From JAHEJA01 sp965657215 (GTDB lineage: Bacteria; Pseudomonadota; Alphaproteobacteria; Rhodobacterales; Rhodobacteraceae), in NCBI GenBank assembly GCA_965657215.1, contig CBFHNR010000012.1:1-64000 (forward strand): a stretch of 64,000 nt of DNA. The letters are read 5' to 3'. Under the pieces are notes generated by a model, which worked only from the letters and a program-made list of their open reading frames with translations, was not told the DNA's origin and made no database searches. The stretch's first letter is position 1. Every line of letters begins with the position of its first letter. The position numbers and the translations under genes are program-made. Of this stretch, positions 44,019 to 53,446 are shown one piece after another.

Positions 44019-44030
44019 ACAAGGCATTGC

Positions 44031-44077
44031 CCCTTGAAAGCAAGGGTGATTGACCTTTTCTTTGTGGCGGTTTTAAT
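44031..44077 (+). promoter_or_regulatory. hrcA: Putative hrcA promoter with overlapping dyad
   Basis: TTGACC (44050-44055) and TTTAAT (44072-44077) with a 16-bp spacer form a reasonable sigma-70-type promoter 23 bp before hrcA. Just upstream is the perfect dyad CCCTTG-AAAG-CAAGGG (44031-44046). No CIRCE element (TTAGCACTC-N9-GAGTGCTAA) is present. CTTGAA within the dyad might serve a heat-shock sigma factor. Confidence 0.4.
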
Positions 44078-44100
44078 GAGTATCCGATAAGGATTATGGA

Positions 44101-45165
44101 ATGAACGACAAGGCTGGCATTTTAACCGAAATGAATGATCGCTCGCGCGAAGTATTTCGGCGCGTGGTCGAGGGATATTTGCACAACGGCGAACCTGTAG
44201 GGTCACGGACGTTGACCCGCGATTTCAGCGAAAAGATCAGCGCCGCGACCATCCGCAATGTGATGCAAGACTTGGAACATCTCGGGTTGTTGGACAGCCC
44301 CCATATTTCCGCCGGACGTATTCCAACGCAATCGGGTTTGCGCATGTTCGTTGATGGATTGCTTGAGGTTGATCCGTTGGATGACACGGACCGCGACAAA
44401 CTTGATCAAACGCTTGGAAGCAATACGCCAGATGTTGCAAGCATGTTGGATCGTGTTGGGTCGGCCTTGTCTGGCATCACACAGGGTGCGTCGTTGGTTC
44501 TAACGCCAAAACATGAGGCGCCTATTAAGCATATCGAATTTGTCTCCCTTTCGATTGACAAGGCTTTGGTGGTTCTTGTCTTTGCGGACGGTCATGTGGA
44601 AAATAGGATTTTCACGCCCCCACTTGGACAAACACCAAGCTCAATGCGCGAGGCTGCGAATTTCTTGAACGCGGTTATGGAGGGGCGCACCCTGAGTGAA
44701 TCTCGCATTGTCATTCAAAAAGAAATCGCAGAGCGTCGTCGTGAAATCGACAAGCTGTCACAAGATTTGATTGAAAGCGGCCTTGCGGTTTGGAGCGAGG
44801 GTGAAGAGCATAATGAACGCTTGATCGTGCGCGGTCGAGCGAATCTTTTGGAAAATAGCACCGAGGCCGAAGAGCTAGAGCGCGTCCGAACCCTCTTTGA
44901 TGACCTTGAACGCAAGCGGGACATTGCCAATTTTCTTGATTCCACGGAACAGGGCGATGGCGTGCGCATTTTTATTGGGTCTGAGAACAAACTTTTTTCA
45001 CTTTCGGGTTCCTCTTTGGTGGTTTCTCCTTATATGAACGCGGAACGAAAGATTATTGGCGCGGTTGGTGTTATTGGGCCGACGCGTCTAAACTATGGAC
45101 GGATTGTGCCGATTGTGGATTACACGGCGCAACTGGTTGGGAAATTAATTTCTGATCGGAGTTAG
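44101..45165 (+). CDS. hrcA: Heat-inducible transcription repressor HrcA
   Basis: 354 aa, winged-helix repressor of groESL-type operons through CIRCE. N-terminal 'RREVFRRVVEGYLHNGEPVG'-type block (here 'SREVFRRVVEGYLHNGEPVG'), 'SAATIRNVMQDLEHLGLLDS' and C-terminal 'GAVGVIGPTRLNYGRIVPIV' are diagnostic. AAGGATT precedes the ATG. grpE follows after 9 bp; dnaK and dnaJ are not in the window. Confidence 0.96.
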   Translation: MNDKAGILTEMNDRSREVFRRVVEGYLHNGEPVGSRTLTRDFSEKISAATIRNVMQDLEHLGLLDSPHISAGRIPTQSGLRMFVDGLLEVDPLDDTDRDKLDQTLGSNTPDVASMLDRVGSALSGITQGASLVLTPKHEAPIKHIEFVSLSIDKALVVLVFADGHVENRIFTPPLGQTPSSMREAANFLNAVMEGRTLSESRIVIQKEIAERRREIDKLSQDLIESGLAVWSEGEEHNERLIVRGRANLLENSTEAEELERVRTLFDDLERKRDIANFLDSTEQGDGVRIFIGSENKLFSLSGSSLVVSPYMNAERKIIGAVGVIGPTRLNYGRIVPIVDYTAQLVGKLISDRS

Positions 45166-45174
45166 AGGTAAATT

Positions 45175-45741
45175 ATGGCAGAGCCGAACAACGAAGACTT
45201 TTTGGATGATATCGACATGGCCGAAGCAGAAGAGCTTGGTGATGAATTGCTAGACATCGATGCCGAAGTAGCGGCCCTAGACGAATTGGACGCGATCCGC
45301 GCAGAGCGTGATGAATACAAAGAACGCTTTATGCGCGCTTTGGCAGATGCGGAAAATTCCCGCAAACGTGCGGATAAGGATCGCAAAGAGGCCGAGAATT
45401 ACGGCGGCTCTAAATTGGCACGTGATTTGTTGCCAGTCTACGACAACATGAAACGTGCGATCGAAGCGGCAGGCGACGGACAGCGCGAAGCGGCGAGCGC
45501 TTTGATTGAAGGCGTCGAACTGACAATGCGCGAATTGGTCAATGTTTTCCGCAAGCACGGAATTGAACCAATCTCTCCTGCAGTTGGAGATAAATTCGAC
45601 CCGCAAGTGCACCAAGCGATGTTTGAAGCCCCAGTTCCAGGAACAAAAGCAGGAGACATCATTCAGGTGTCCGCAGAAGGGTTTATGTTGCACGACAGAT
45701 TGCTAAGACCCGCACAGGTTGGCGTGTCATCAACAACATAA
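45175..45741 (+). CDS. grpE: Nucleotide exchange factor GrpE
   Basis: 188-aa cochaperone that releases ADP from DnaK. An acidic N-terminal segment, a long coiled coil ('RAERDEYKERFMRALADAEN', 'ADKDRKEAENYGGSKLARDL') and a C-terminal beta domain ('AEGFMLHDRLLRPAQVGVSS') are in order. It is co-transcribed with hrcA and ends at a strong terminator. Confidence 0.96.
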   Translation: MAEPNNEDFLDDIDMAEAEELGDELLDIDAEVAALDELDAIRAERDEYKERFMRALADAENSRKRADKDRKEAENYGGSKLARDLLPVYDNMKRAIEAAGDGQREAASALIEGVELTMRELVNVFRKHGIEPISPAVGDKFDPQVHQAMFEAPVPGTKAGDIIQVSAEGFMLHDRLLRPAQVGVSSTT

Positions 45742-45744
45742 ATC

Positions 45745-45769
45745 AAAGGCCGCCATGAGCGGCCTTTTT
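45745..45769 (+). terminator. Rho-independent terminator of hrcA-grpE
   Basis: GGCCGC-CATGA-GCGGCC (45748-45764) is followed by TTTTT, only a few bases past the grpE stop. The converging mutS gene ends 3 bp beyond, so the element may also stop transcription from that side, although the T-run there is only three bases. Confidence 0.88.
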
Positions 45770-45772
45770 CAA

Positions 45773-48391
45773 TTAAGTGTCCGCCAGTTTTGCTTTGAGG
45801 TCATAGATCGCTTGGAGCGCTTCCATCGGTGTCATTTGATCTGGATGCAGGGTTTGCAATAGCTCATCTGCTGGGGACGGCTTATTGGTCTCAACTGGTT
45901 TCGTGGGAGTTGATGAAAAGAGCGGTAGATCATCAATGATCTGTTTATGCGCGACGCCATCACCAGAGTCGCCATTTTCCAAAGCATCCAGTACGATTTT
46001 AGCGCGCTCAACGACCATCACTGGCAAACCGGCAAGTTTAGCAACCTGAACGCCATAGGATCGATCTGCAGCACCCTTTTTGACCTCATGAAGAAAGATA
46101 ACATCGCCATCCCACTCTTTTACCGATACGGTCGCATTTTCGACGCCGTCCATTTTATCCGCAAGGGCGGTTAGCTCGTGATAATGCGTGGCAAACAATG
46201 CCCGCGATTTGTTCATATCATGAAGGTGTTCAAGCGTCGCCCAAGCAATCGACAACCCGTCATAGGTTGCGGTGCCTCGGCCAATTTCATCCAAAATGAC
46301 CAAGGCGCGATCATCTGCTTGGTTCAAAATCGCCGCTGTTTCCACCATTTCGACCATGAAGGTCGATCTCCCGCGGGCCAAATCATCCGATGCACCGACG
46401 CGGCTAAAGAGCTGACTGACCAATCCGATCTTGGCGCTGGTGGCTGGAACAAAGCTGCCAATTTGCGCGAGGAGTGCGATCAGTGCATTTTGACGAAGGA
46501 AGGTCGATTTACCCGCCATGTTTGGACCGGTCAAAAGCCAAATCTTGCCATTATCCAATGCGCAATTATTGGCAATGAACGGCGCACCAGTTTTTTTGAG
46601 CGCGGCTTCAACGACAGGATGCCGACCACCCACAACGTCAAAGTCGCGACTGGCGTCAACGATAGGACGAGACCATGCTTCGGCACTGGCCAATTCAGCC
46701 AAAGAACAGGCTAAATCCAGCTCTGCTAAGGCTGAGGCTGTATCGGAAATACGATCTGACTTTTCCAAAATCTCGCTTATTAGAGACTGATAAATTCGTT
46801 TTTCGATTTCAAGCGCATGATTGCCGGCGTTCAATATCTTGGTTTCGATTTCGGACAAGGGAACCGTGGTAAAGCGGACTTGGTTGGCTGTCGTTTGTCG
46901 ATGGATAAAGGTTTCCGACAGAGGTGCGGCCAACATTTTTTCAGCATGTGTTGCCGTGGTTTCGATGAAATATCCAAGGACATTGTTATGCTTGATCTTT
47001 AGGGATTGAATGCCCGTTTGATCAATATAATCCTTTTGCATTTGTGCGATGATTGATCGCCCCTCATCGCGGAATTTTCGCGTTTCATCTAGTTCCGCAT
47101 GATAGTCTGGCGCGATAAATCCCCCATCCCGCGCCAAAAGCGGGGGATCTGCAACGACGGCGTGATCAAGCAGATCAATGAGCTCTTGATGACCTTGAAG
47201 CGACGCAAAGGCTTCGCTCAAAACCTTAGGATAACTTTGCGCGCCATGCGTGGCGTGAATGTCGTCCGCTTGGCTGAGACCGTTGCGAATGGCGGCTAAA
47301 TCGCGTGGCCCACAACGATCAAGAGCGATACGAGACAGGGCGCGATCAAGATCAGGCACCTTTTTCAAACTGTCACGCAGCGCCACGCGTGTTGAGGATG
47401 CATCAAGCATAGATTGAACAGCGTCTTGGCGATCCTTGAGGATATCCAAGTCCATGGATGGCGACGACACGCGGCGTTCTAGCAACCGCCCCCCACCAGA
47501 GGTCACTGTCCTGTCGATTGTTGCCAAGAGAGACCCTGCTTTGCCACCTGTTAAGCTCTGAGTGATTTCCAAATTTCGGCGCGTTGCTGCATCAATTTGC
47601 ATCACGCGTGAGGTCGCTTCTTTGATAGGCGCCCGCAACAGGGGCAGGTTGCCCTTTTGTGTGATGTCTAGATATTCGACAATAGCGCCCATCGCGGATG
47701 TTTCCGCTTTGCTAAATCCACCGAAGGATTCGAGCGTACCAACCTTGAACAAAGTTGTGAGCCTTTGTTCTGCCGCGCTGCTGTCAAAGGCGGCATTGCC
47801 TAATACGGTCGGGGCTGCGCCAGTCTCCTCTATAACCTCAGTAAATTCTGTGTCCCGCCCTTCGGCAATTATCACTTCGCTCGGCATAAGGCGTGCGAGC
47901 TCAGGGCCAAACCGAACCGATGGCAATGACATGACATGAAAGGATCCTGTCGAAATATCCACCCACGCCAAGGCGCCGTCGCCGCGAACGATAGCGTAGG
48001 CGGCTAGGAAATTATGGCGACGCGCCTCAAGCAGGCTGTCCTCTGTCAAGGTTCCTGGTGTGACGAGGCGCACCACGTCACGGCGAACCACCGATTTGCT
48101 TCCCCTCTTCTTTGCTTCTGCAGGGCTTTCCATTTGTTCACAAACGGCAACCCTGAACCCCTTGCGAATGAGCGTCAAAAGATAGTTTTCCGCTGCATGA
48201 TGGGGAACGCCGCACATGGGAATATCGGTTCCGTCATGCTTGCCACGTTTTGTCAAAGCAATGTCGAGCGCTTCGGCGGCGGCCACGGCATCGTCAAAGA
48301 AGAGTTCGTAAAAATCACCCATACGATAGAACAACAAGGCATCTTTGTACTGAGCCTTGATCTCAAGATATTGCGCCATCATTGGTGTCAC
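45773..48391 (-). CDS. mutS: DNA mismatch repair protein MutS
   Basis: 872 aa. The mismatch-binding N-terminal domain has the Phe-x-Glu motif in 'FYRMGDFYELFFDDA'. Core and clamp follow, then the ATPase with Walker A 'LTGPNMAGKSTFLRQNALIA', 'VILDEIGRGTATYDGLSIAW' and 'FATHYHELTALADKM'. The start 'MTPMMAQYLEIKAQ' is standard. A near-parS sequence lies 16 bp upstream of the start codon. Confidence 0.97.
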   Translation of the reverse strand: MTPMMAQYLEIKAQYKDALLFYRMGDFYELFFDDAVAAAEALDIALTKRGKHDGTDIPMCGVPHHAAENYLLTLIRKGFRVAVCEQMESPAEAKKRGSKSVVRRDVVRLVTPGTLTEDSLLEARRHNFLAAYAIVRGDGALAWVDISTGSFHVMSLPSVRFGPELARLMPSEVIIAEGRDTEFTEVIEETGAAPTVLGNAAFDSSAAEQRLTTLFKVGTLESFGGFSKAETSAMGAIVEYLDITQKGNLPLLRAPIKEATSRVMQIDAATRRNLEITQSLTGGKAGSLLATIDRTVTSGGGRLLERRVSSPSMDLDILKDRQDAVQSMLDASSTRVALRDSLKKVPDLDRALSRIALDRCGPRDLAAIRNGLSQADDIHATHGAQSYPKVLSEAFASLQGHQELIDLLDHAVVADPPLLARDGGFIAPDYHAELDETRKFRDEGRSIIAQMQKDYIDQTGIQSLKIKHNNVLGYFIETTATHAEKMLAAPLSETFIHRQTTANQVRFTTVPLSEIETKILNAGNHALEIEKRIYQSLISEILEKSDRISDTASALAELDLACSLAELASAEAWSRPIVDASRDFDVVGGRHPVVEAALKKTGAPFIANNCALDNGKIWLLTGPNMAGKSTFLRQNALIALLAQIGSFVPATSAKIGLVSQLFSRVGASDDLARGRSTFMVEMVETAAILNQADDRALVILDEIGRGTATYDGLSIAWATLEHLHDMNKSRALFATHYHELTALADKMDGVENATVSVKEWDGDVIFLHEVKKGAADRSYGVQVAKLAGLPVMVVERAKIVLDALENGDSGDGVAHKQIIDDLPLFSSTPTKPVETNKPSPADELLQTLHPDQMTPMEALQAIYDLKAKLADT

Positions 48392-48406
48392 GAAAACTAC
48401 CCCCTG

Positions 48407-48422
48407 TGTTTCACGTGTAACT
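48407..48422. promoter_or_regulatory. Near-parS sequence upstream of mutS
   Basis: TGTTTCACGTGTAACT matches parS at 14 of 16 positions, but one of the mismatches lies inside the 14-bp core. It is about 14 kb from the proposed origin. ParB binding, if any, is likely weaker than at the mnmG and rsmG sites. Confidence 0.5.
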
Positions 48423-48518
48423 TACAAATCTTAGGAGAATAGCGAAAGTCGAAAACGATCTGGTTGCGTGTCATAAAATTGCGCGTTAAGACGTTTTTGC
48501 GCAATAAAGGTATTTATC

Positions 48519-50774
48519 ATGTCCAAGACCAAACTTTCCCGCGAAGACGCGTTGGCGTTTCACCTCGAACCAACACCTGGTAAATTTGAGATATCAGCAA
48601 CCGTGCCGATGGCAACGCAGCGTGATCTGTCATTGGCCTATTCCCCAGGTGTCGCGGTGCCTTGTGAGGAAATCGCTCAGAACCCTGAATTGGCCTATGA
48701 TTACACGAACAAAGGTAACTTGGTCGCGGTTATTTCCAACGGAACAGCGGTTCTTGGATTGGGCAACCTCGGCGCGCTGGGCAGTAAGCCCGTGATGGAA
48801 GGCAAGGCAGTTCTCTTCAAGCGGTTTGCCGATGTGAATTCGATTGATATCGAACTGGATACAGAAGACCCCGATGAATTTTGCCGTGCGGTGAAATTGA
48901 TGGGGCCGACGTTCGGCGGCATTAACCTTGAGGACATCAAAGCGCCAGAATGTTTCATCATTGAACAGCGCTTGAAAGAGGAAATGGACATTCCCGTTTT
49001 TCATGATGATCAACATGGAACAGCGGTGATCTGTGCGGCGGGGCTTTTGAATGCGCTGCATATCTCAGGGAAAAAGATTGAGGACTGCCGCATCGTTTTG
49101 AACGGCGCTGGGGCCGCAGGAATTGCCTGTATCGAGCTGTTGAAATCGATGGGGGCGCGGCATGAAAACTGTATCGTCTGTGATACGAAAGGCGTGATCT
49201 ATCAGGGTCGCACCGAAGGCATGAACCAATGGAAATCGGCACATGCGGTCAAAACGGAATTGCGCTCACTTGAGGAAGCGATGAACGGGGCCGATGTTTT
49301 CTTGGGTGTCTCTGCCAAAGGGGCGGTGACCCAAGAGATGGTCAAAAACATGGCCGATAATCCAGTGATCTTTGCGATGGCCAACCCTGATCCTGAAATC
49401 ACCCCAGAAGAAGCCCACGAAGTCCGTATGGATGCCATTGTCGCCACAGGGCGATCCGATTATCCGAACCAAGTGAACAATGTCTTGGGCTTCCCTTATT
49501 TGTTCCGTGGTGCTTTGGACATTCACGCTCGTGCGATCAACGATGAAATGAAAATTGCTTGTGCGCATGCTTTGGCGGAGTTGGCGCGCGAAGATGTTCC
49601 AGATGAGGTTGCGATTGCATATGGGCGCAAGCTGACGTTTGGGCGGGATTATATTATTCCCACGCCGTTTGATCCGCGCTTGATCCACCGTATTCCGCCC
49701 GCCGTGGCGAAGGCTGGAATGCATACGGGTGTTGCCCGTCGTCCGATCATCGATATGGACGCCTACGAAGTGTCGCTTAAGGCGCGTATGGATCCAACGG
49801 CGAGCATTCTACAAGGCATCAACGCCCGCGCCCGTGCAAACCAAGCACGGATGATTTTTGCCGAAGGCGACGATCCCCGTGTGCTTCGTGCGGCGGTGAT
49901 GTATCAGCGAAACGGCTTGGGCAAAGCTTTGGTCGTGGGGCGTGAAGCGGATATCAAATCCAAGCTCGAAGCCTTGGGCATGGCGGATGCTGTGCGCGAA
50001 TTAGACGTTGTGAACGCGGCGAACACTCAGCATTTGGAGATGTACAAAGACCTCTTGTATCAGCGTTTGCAGCGAAAAGGCTTCGACCGTGCGGATGTTC
50101 ACCGTTTGGCGGCACGTGATCGCCATGTGTTTTCTGCGCTGATGTTGGCGCATGGGCATGGGGACGGATTGGTCACTGGAGCCACTCGAAAATCTGCGCA
50201 TGTCTTGGAATTGATCAATCACGTATTTGACGCAGACGCGGCCCATGGCGCGGCAGGTGTCACGGCGATGCTGCATAAGGGGCGAATTGTTTTAATCGCG
50301 GATACTTTGGTTCACGAATGGCCCGATGAACATGATTTGGCCAATATCGCAGAGAACGCCGCCAAAGTCGCGCGCAGCCTTGGGCTTGACCCGCGCGTTG
50401 CTTTTGTGAGCTTTTCCACGTTTGGCTATCCTGTGTCTGAGCGTGCGGAAAAAATGCATATCGCGCCCAAAGTTTTGGATCAACGCGGTGTTGATTTCGA
50501 ATACGAAGGGGAAATGACTGTTGATGTTGCCTTGAATGCAAAATCCATGGCGGCCTATCCGTTTTCTCGACTAAGCGGTCCTGCGAATATTTTGGTCGTG
50601 CCTGCGCGTCACTCTGCCAGCATTTCGGTTAAGCTGATGCAGGAAATGGCGGGGGCTACTGTGATTGGTCCGATCCTAACAGGCGTTGATAAGTCCATCC
50701 AAATCTGTTCCTCTGTGTCCACGGCGACGGATATCTTGAACATGGCGATTTTAGCGGCATGTAAAGTTGGCTAA
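48519..50774 (+). CDS. maeB: NADP-dependent malic enzyme with phosphotransacetylase-like domain
   Basis: 751 aa. It decarboxylates malate to pyruvate, feeding acetyl-CoA and NADPH pools. The malic enzyme domain covers about residues 1-430 ('SLAYSPGVAVPCEEIAQNPE', 'VFHDDQHGTAVICAAGLLNA', 'LNGAGAAGIACIELLKSMGA'). A C-terminal Pta-like domain (about 430-751: 'IFAEGDDPRVLRAAVMYQRN') is regulatory in homologues rather than catalytic. It stands alone, divergent from mutS. Confidence 0.96.
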   Translation: MSKTKLSREDALAFHLEPTPGKFEISATVPMATQRDLSLAYSPGVAVPCEEIAQNPELAYDYTNKGNLVAVISNGTAVLGLGNLGALGSKPVMEGKAVLFKRFADVNSIDIELDTEDPDEFCRAVKLMGPTFGGINLEDIKAPECFIIEQRLKEEMDIPVFHDDQHGTAVICAAGLLNALHISGKKIEDCRIVLNGAGAAGIACIELLKSMGARHENCIVCDTKGVIYQGRTEGMNQWKSAHAVKTELRSLEEAMNGADVFLGVSAKGAVTQEMVKNMADNPVIFAMANPDPEITPEEAHEVRMDAIVATGRSDYPNQVNNVLGFPYLFRGALDIHARAINDEMKIACAHALAELAREDVPDEVAIAYGRKLTFGRDYIIPTPFDPRLIHRIPPAVAKAGMHTGVARRPIIDMDAYEVSLKARMDPTASILQGINARARANQARMIFAEGDDPRVLRAAVMYQRNGLGKALVVGREADIKSKLEALGMADAVRELDVVNAANTQHLEMYKDLLYQRLQRKGFDRADVHRLAARDRHVFSALMLAHGHGDGLVTGATRKSAHVLELINHVFDADAAHGAAGVTAMLHKGRIVLIADTLVHEWPDEHDLANIAENAAKVARSLGLDPRVAFVSFSTFGYPVSERAEKMHIAPKVLDQRGVDFEYEGEMTVDVALNAKSMAAYPFSRLSGPANILVVPARHSASISVKLMQEMAGATVIGPILTGVDKSIQICSSVSTATDILNMAILAACKVG

Positions 50775-50780
50775 GTCGGA

Positions 50781-50805
50781 ACGCCTCCGGCGGGGGAGTA
50801 TTTTG
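50781..50805 (+). repeat. Roseobacter-type intergenic hairpin element, likely maeB terminator
   Basis: CGCCTCCGGCGGGGGAGTATTTT lies just past the maeB stop, with a CCTCC/GGGGG stem and a partial T-tract, followed by TGGCAAAGATGAA. I recall closely similar elements in many intergenic regions of Rhodobacterales genomes. Termination is the likely role. Confidence 0.6.
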
Positions 50806-50854
50806 GCAAAGATGAAATATAGCGTGCTGAGATTTGCATGAATGAGGGTTGATC

Positions 50855-51724
50855 ATGACCATCTATAATTTGGGATCAATAAACGCAGATATCTTTTATC
50901 GGGTGCCTCATTTGCCTATGGCGGGTGAGACGATTTCAGCGATGTCGATTGACCGTGGGCTAGGTGGCAAGGGGGCGAATATGTCCGTTGCTGCGGCGCG
51001 CGCGGCGGGTCGGATTGTGCATATTGGTGCCGTTGGGGATGACGGTGTTTGGGCCAAGGATCGGTTGACGGAATTTGGTGTAGATACACGGCACATCCAT
51101 GTTGGAGGCACCACGGGACATGCCATCATCAATGTTGATGATGCAGGCGAAAATGCCATTGTTTTGCTAGGAGGGGCCAATCAAGAGATCTCGACAGACA
51201 TGATTGGTGCCGCGTTGAGTGGCGCAAATGTTGGGGATGTTTTGTTGATGCAGAACGAAACCAATGCGCAGGTTGAGGCGGCTCAGATGGCGCATAAACT
51301 GGGGCTGAAAGTGGCCTATGCTGCAGCTCCGTTTCATATCGATGCCGTTAAAGGCGTTTTGCCATATCTAGACTACTTGTTCGTGAATGAGGTCGAAGCT
51401 GCGCAGTTGACAGAGGCAATGGGGCAGGATGTTTCACACCTTGGGATTGACAATGTCATTGTGACCTTGGGATCGGATGGCTGTGTTTGGTATGGACCTG
51501 ATACGGCTGAGGGTCAGAGATTTGCCGCGCGGCCTGTTGAGGCCGTGGATACGACGGGCGCAGGAGATACGTTTACTGGATATGTGTTAGCTGCGCTTGA
51601 TCGTGGTCTGTCTATGGAGCAGGCCATTGAGCTGGCGACTAAAGCGGCGGCGCTCATGGTTACGCGGTATGGAACGTCGGATGTGATCCCAGACTTAAAA
51701 GACATCCAGGATCACTTTGATTAA
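50855..51724 (+). CDS. PfkB-family carbohydrate kinase (ribokinase-like)
   Basis: 289 aa from the ATG at 50855, which has GAGGG upstream (a TTG two codons earlier is also open). Ribokinase fold: 'YNLGSINADIFYRVPHLPMA', 'GLGGKGANMSVAAARAAG' and the C-terminal PfkB signature 'VDTTGAGDTFTGYVLAALDR' with the catalytic Asp. Ribokinase is the nearest named enzyme by motif, but no ribose transporter is adjacent, so the sugar is unknown. Its stop touches that of the converging msrA gene. Confidence 0.88.
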   Translation: MTIYNLGSINADIFYRVPHLPMAGETISAMSIDRGLGGKGANMSVAAARAAGRIVHIGAVGDDGVWAKDRLTEFGVDTRHIHVGGTTGHAIINVDDAGENAIVLLGGANQEISTDMIGAALSGANVGDVLLMQNETNAQVEAAQMAHKLGLKVAYAAAPFHIDAVKGVLPYLDYLFVNEVEAAQLTEAMGQDVSHLGIDNVIVTLGSDGCVWYGPDTAEGQRFAARPVEAVDTTGAGDTFTGYVLAALDRGLSMEQAIELATKAAALMVTRYGTSDVIPDLKDIQDHFD

Positions 51725-52384
51725 TTATTTGGCGAAGGGGGCGGCAGATCCCCAGAGCTGTTTCACGCGTTTATCCCGACCACAGGCGTCACGATAAAGC
51801 TCATAGGCCTTTGATTGCTTGCGCGGACCAAAACGGGTCAGAACGATGTCTTGGCCTTTGTAGTAGTTTTGATGATAGCCTTCTGCCTCATAAAACGTGC
51901 CGAGGGACACGATTGGGGTAACTACCGTTTGACCTAGATCTGATTGCGCGTCTTTGATTGCCTTTTGTGCCGCTGATTTTTGGGCTGCGCCATTTGGAAA
52001 AATTGCTGTTCGATAGCTTTCCCCGCGATCGCAAAATTGACCGCCCGCATCGGTTGGATCAACAGAGCGCAAAAACATGTGCAGCACACTGTCTATCGTT
52101 ATCACACTTGGGTCAAAGTCGATCTTGACCACTTCGTAATGACCTGTGCCGCCCCGCGTGACCTCTTTATAGGTTGGGTTCTTGGTTTTGCCGCCGGCGT
52201 AGCCAGAGGTGACCTCACTGACGCCTTTTACTTTTTCGAAATCTGCCTCGACGCACCAAAAGCAACCACCAGCAACGACGATAGAGTCCGTGGCTGCATG
52301 AGCTTGATGACCATGAAGGCTGGTTCCTGCGATGATAGCCAATCCGAGAAGGTAGGGTTTGAGTTGATTGAATAAGCGAAACAT
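51725..52384 (-). CDS. msrA: Exported peptide-methionine (S)-S-oxide reductase
   Basis: 219 aa from the ATG at 52384. A signal peptide ('YLLGLAIIAGTSLHGHQAHA') precedes the MsrA domain, whose nucleophile Cys41 is in 'VVAGGCFWCVEADFEKVKG'; 'SGYAGGKTKNPTYKEV' follows. It repairs oxidised methionine in periplasmic proteins. Candidate resolving cysteines lie in 'GQFCDRG' and 'RDACGRDK'. A longer frame from 52432 hides the signal peptide and is rejected. Confidence 0.9.
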   Translation of the reverse strand: MFRLFNQLKPYLLGLAIIAGTSLHGHQAHAATDSIVVAGGCFWCVEADFEKVKGVSEVTSGYAGGKTKNPTYKEVTRGGTGHYEVVKIDFDPSVITIDSVLHMFLRSVDPTDAGGQFCDRGESYRTAIFPNGAAQKSAAQKAIKDAQSDLGQTVVTPIVSLGTFYEAEGYHQNYYKGQDIVLTRFGPRKQSKAYELYRDACGRDKRVKQLWGSAAPFAK

Positions 52385-52537
52385 AATGCACCTTTGATCC
52401 AGAAGAGTTGCCTTAGCATGTTCTGGTTTCATGTTTCTGCCAATGCACGTTTCTGTGACCTCACGAAGAGGTGAGATGAATTTATTGCTTGGTGGGCGGG
52501 TGCACTTGGACTAGCGTTTAGGGAAACAGGGGGACCC

Positions 52538-53446
52538 ATGAGCAATCACATCACCACACATCAAGCCGAAGAAGATGCGCGTAACGAAGAGATTTTGATC
52601 TATCTCAACGGTGAGATTGTTCCAAAGCATGAGGCCAAAGTAAGTGTCTATGACAGTGGCTTTATGTTGGGGGACGGTATTTGGGAAGGTATGCGGCTCT
52701 ATAATGGCGTATGGGCGTTTTTGGACGAACATATTGATCGGTTGTTCGAGGCAAGCAAGGCGATTGATTTGGATATTGGCTTAGATCGCACTGGTGTGAA
52801 ACAGGCGCTATTGGCGACCCAAAAGGCAAATGGGATGACGACAGATGCGCATGCACGTTTGATGATAACTCGCGGAGTTAAGCGACGCCCGTTTCAACAT
52901 CCATCTTTGTCTCAATCAGGGCCGACGATTGCGATTATTGTTGAGCATTCCAAACCAAAGCTACCGCGTCCTATTCGACTTGCAACGGTGCCACACATGC
53001 GGGGATTGCCAATGACGCAAGATCCAAAATTAAACAGCCATTCCAAGCTGAACTGCATTTTGGCCTGTATTGCGGCGGAAAAAGCTGGCGCAGACGAAGC
53101 TTTGATGTTGGATATCAATGGGTTCGTGAACACGACCAATGCGTGCAATTTCTTTATCGTGCGTAAGGGCGAAGTTTGGACCAGTACGGGGGATTACTGT
53201 ATGAACGGAATAACACGCCAAAAGGTTATTGATCTGTGTCGTGACAATGGAATCCCTGTACATGAACGGAACTTTTCACTGGTTGATACTTACGGCGCGG
53301 ACGAAGCATTCTTGACCGGGACATTTGGTGCGCAAACCCCAGTTAGCGACATTGATGGCCGACAAATTGGAACGGGTGGCATGGGACCTGTGACTGAGCG
53401 GCTGCGCGGGCTTTACAAGGACCTCATTGCTCAGGAATGCGCCTGA
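52538..53446 (+). CDS. PLP-dependent class IV aminotransferase (BCAT/D-amino-acid transaminase-like)
   Basis: 302 aa, fold-type IV. The N-terminal 'YLNGEIVPKHEAKVSVYDSG', 'LGDGIWEGMRL', the PLP lysine in 'LNSHSKLNCILA' and 'EALMLDINGFVNTTNACNFF' are visible. Substrate is uncertain between branched-chain and D-amino acids. Its TGA overlaps the ATG of the sulfotransferase-like gene (TGATG). Plant proteins named branched-chain aminotransferase-like, as I recall, fuse these same two domains, so the pair probably works together. Confidence 0.9.
   Translation: MSNHITTHQAEEDARNEEILIYLNGEIVPKHEAKVSVYDSGFMLGDGIWEGMRLYNGVWAFLDEHIDRLFEASKAIDLDIGLDRTGVKQALLATQKANGMTTDAHARLMITRGVKRRPFQHPSLSQSGPTIAIIVEHSKPKLPRPIRLATVPHMRGLPMTQDPKLNSHSKLNCILACIAAEKAGADEALMLDINGFVNTTNACNFFIVRKGEVWTSTGDYCMNGITRQKVIDLCRDNGIPVHERNFSLVDTYGADEAFLTGTFGAQTPVSDIDGRQIGTGGMGPVTERLRGLYKDLIAQECA

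Noticed and set aside
43098..44027. 309-residue frame joining two copies of the RNase PH start through N
   Set aside because: Produced by the duplicated contig ends; the true gene starts at 43811.
44019..44100. CIRCE element for HrcA
   Set aside because: Neither TTAGCACTC nor GAGTGCTAA is present; only an unrelated dyad.
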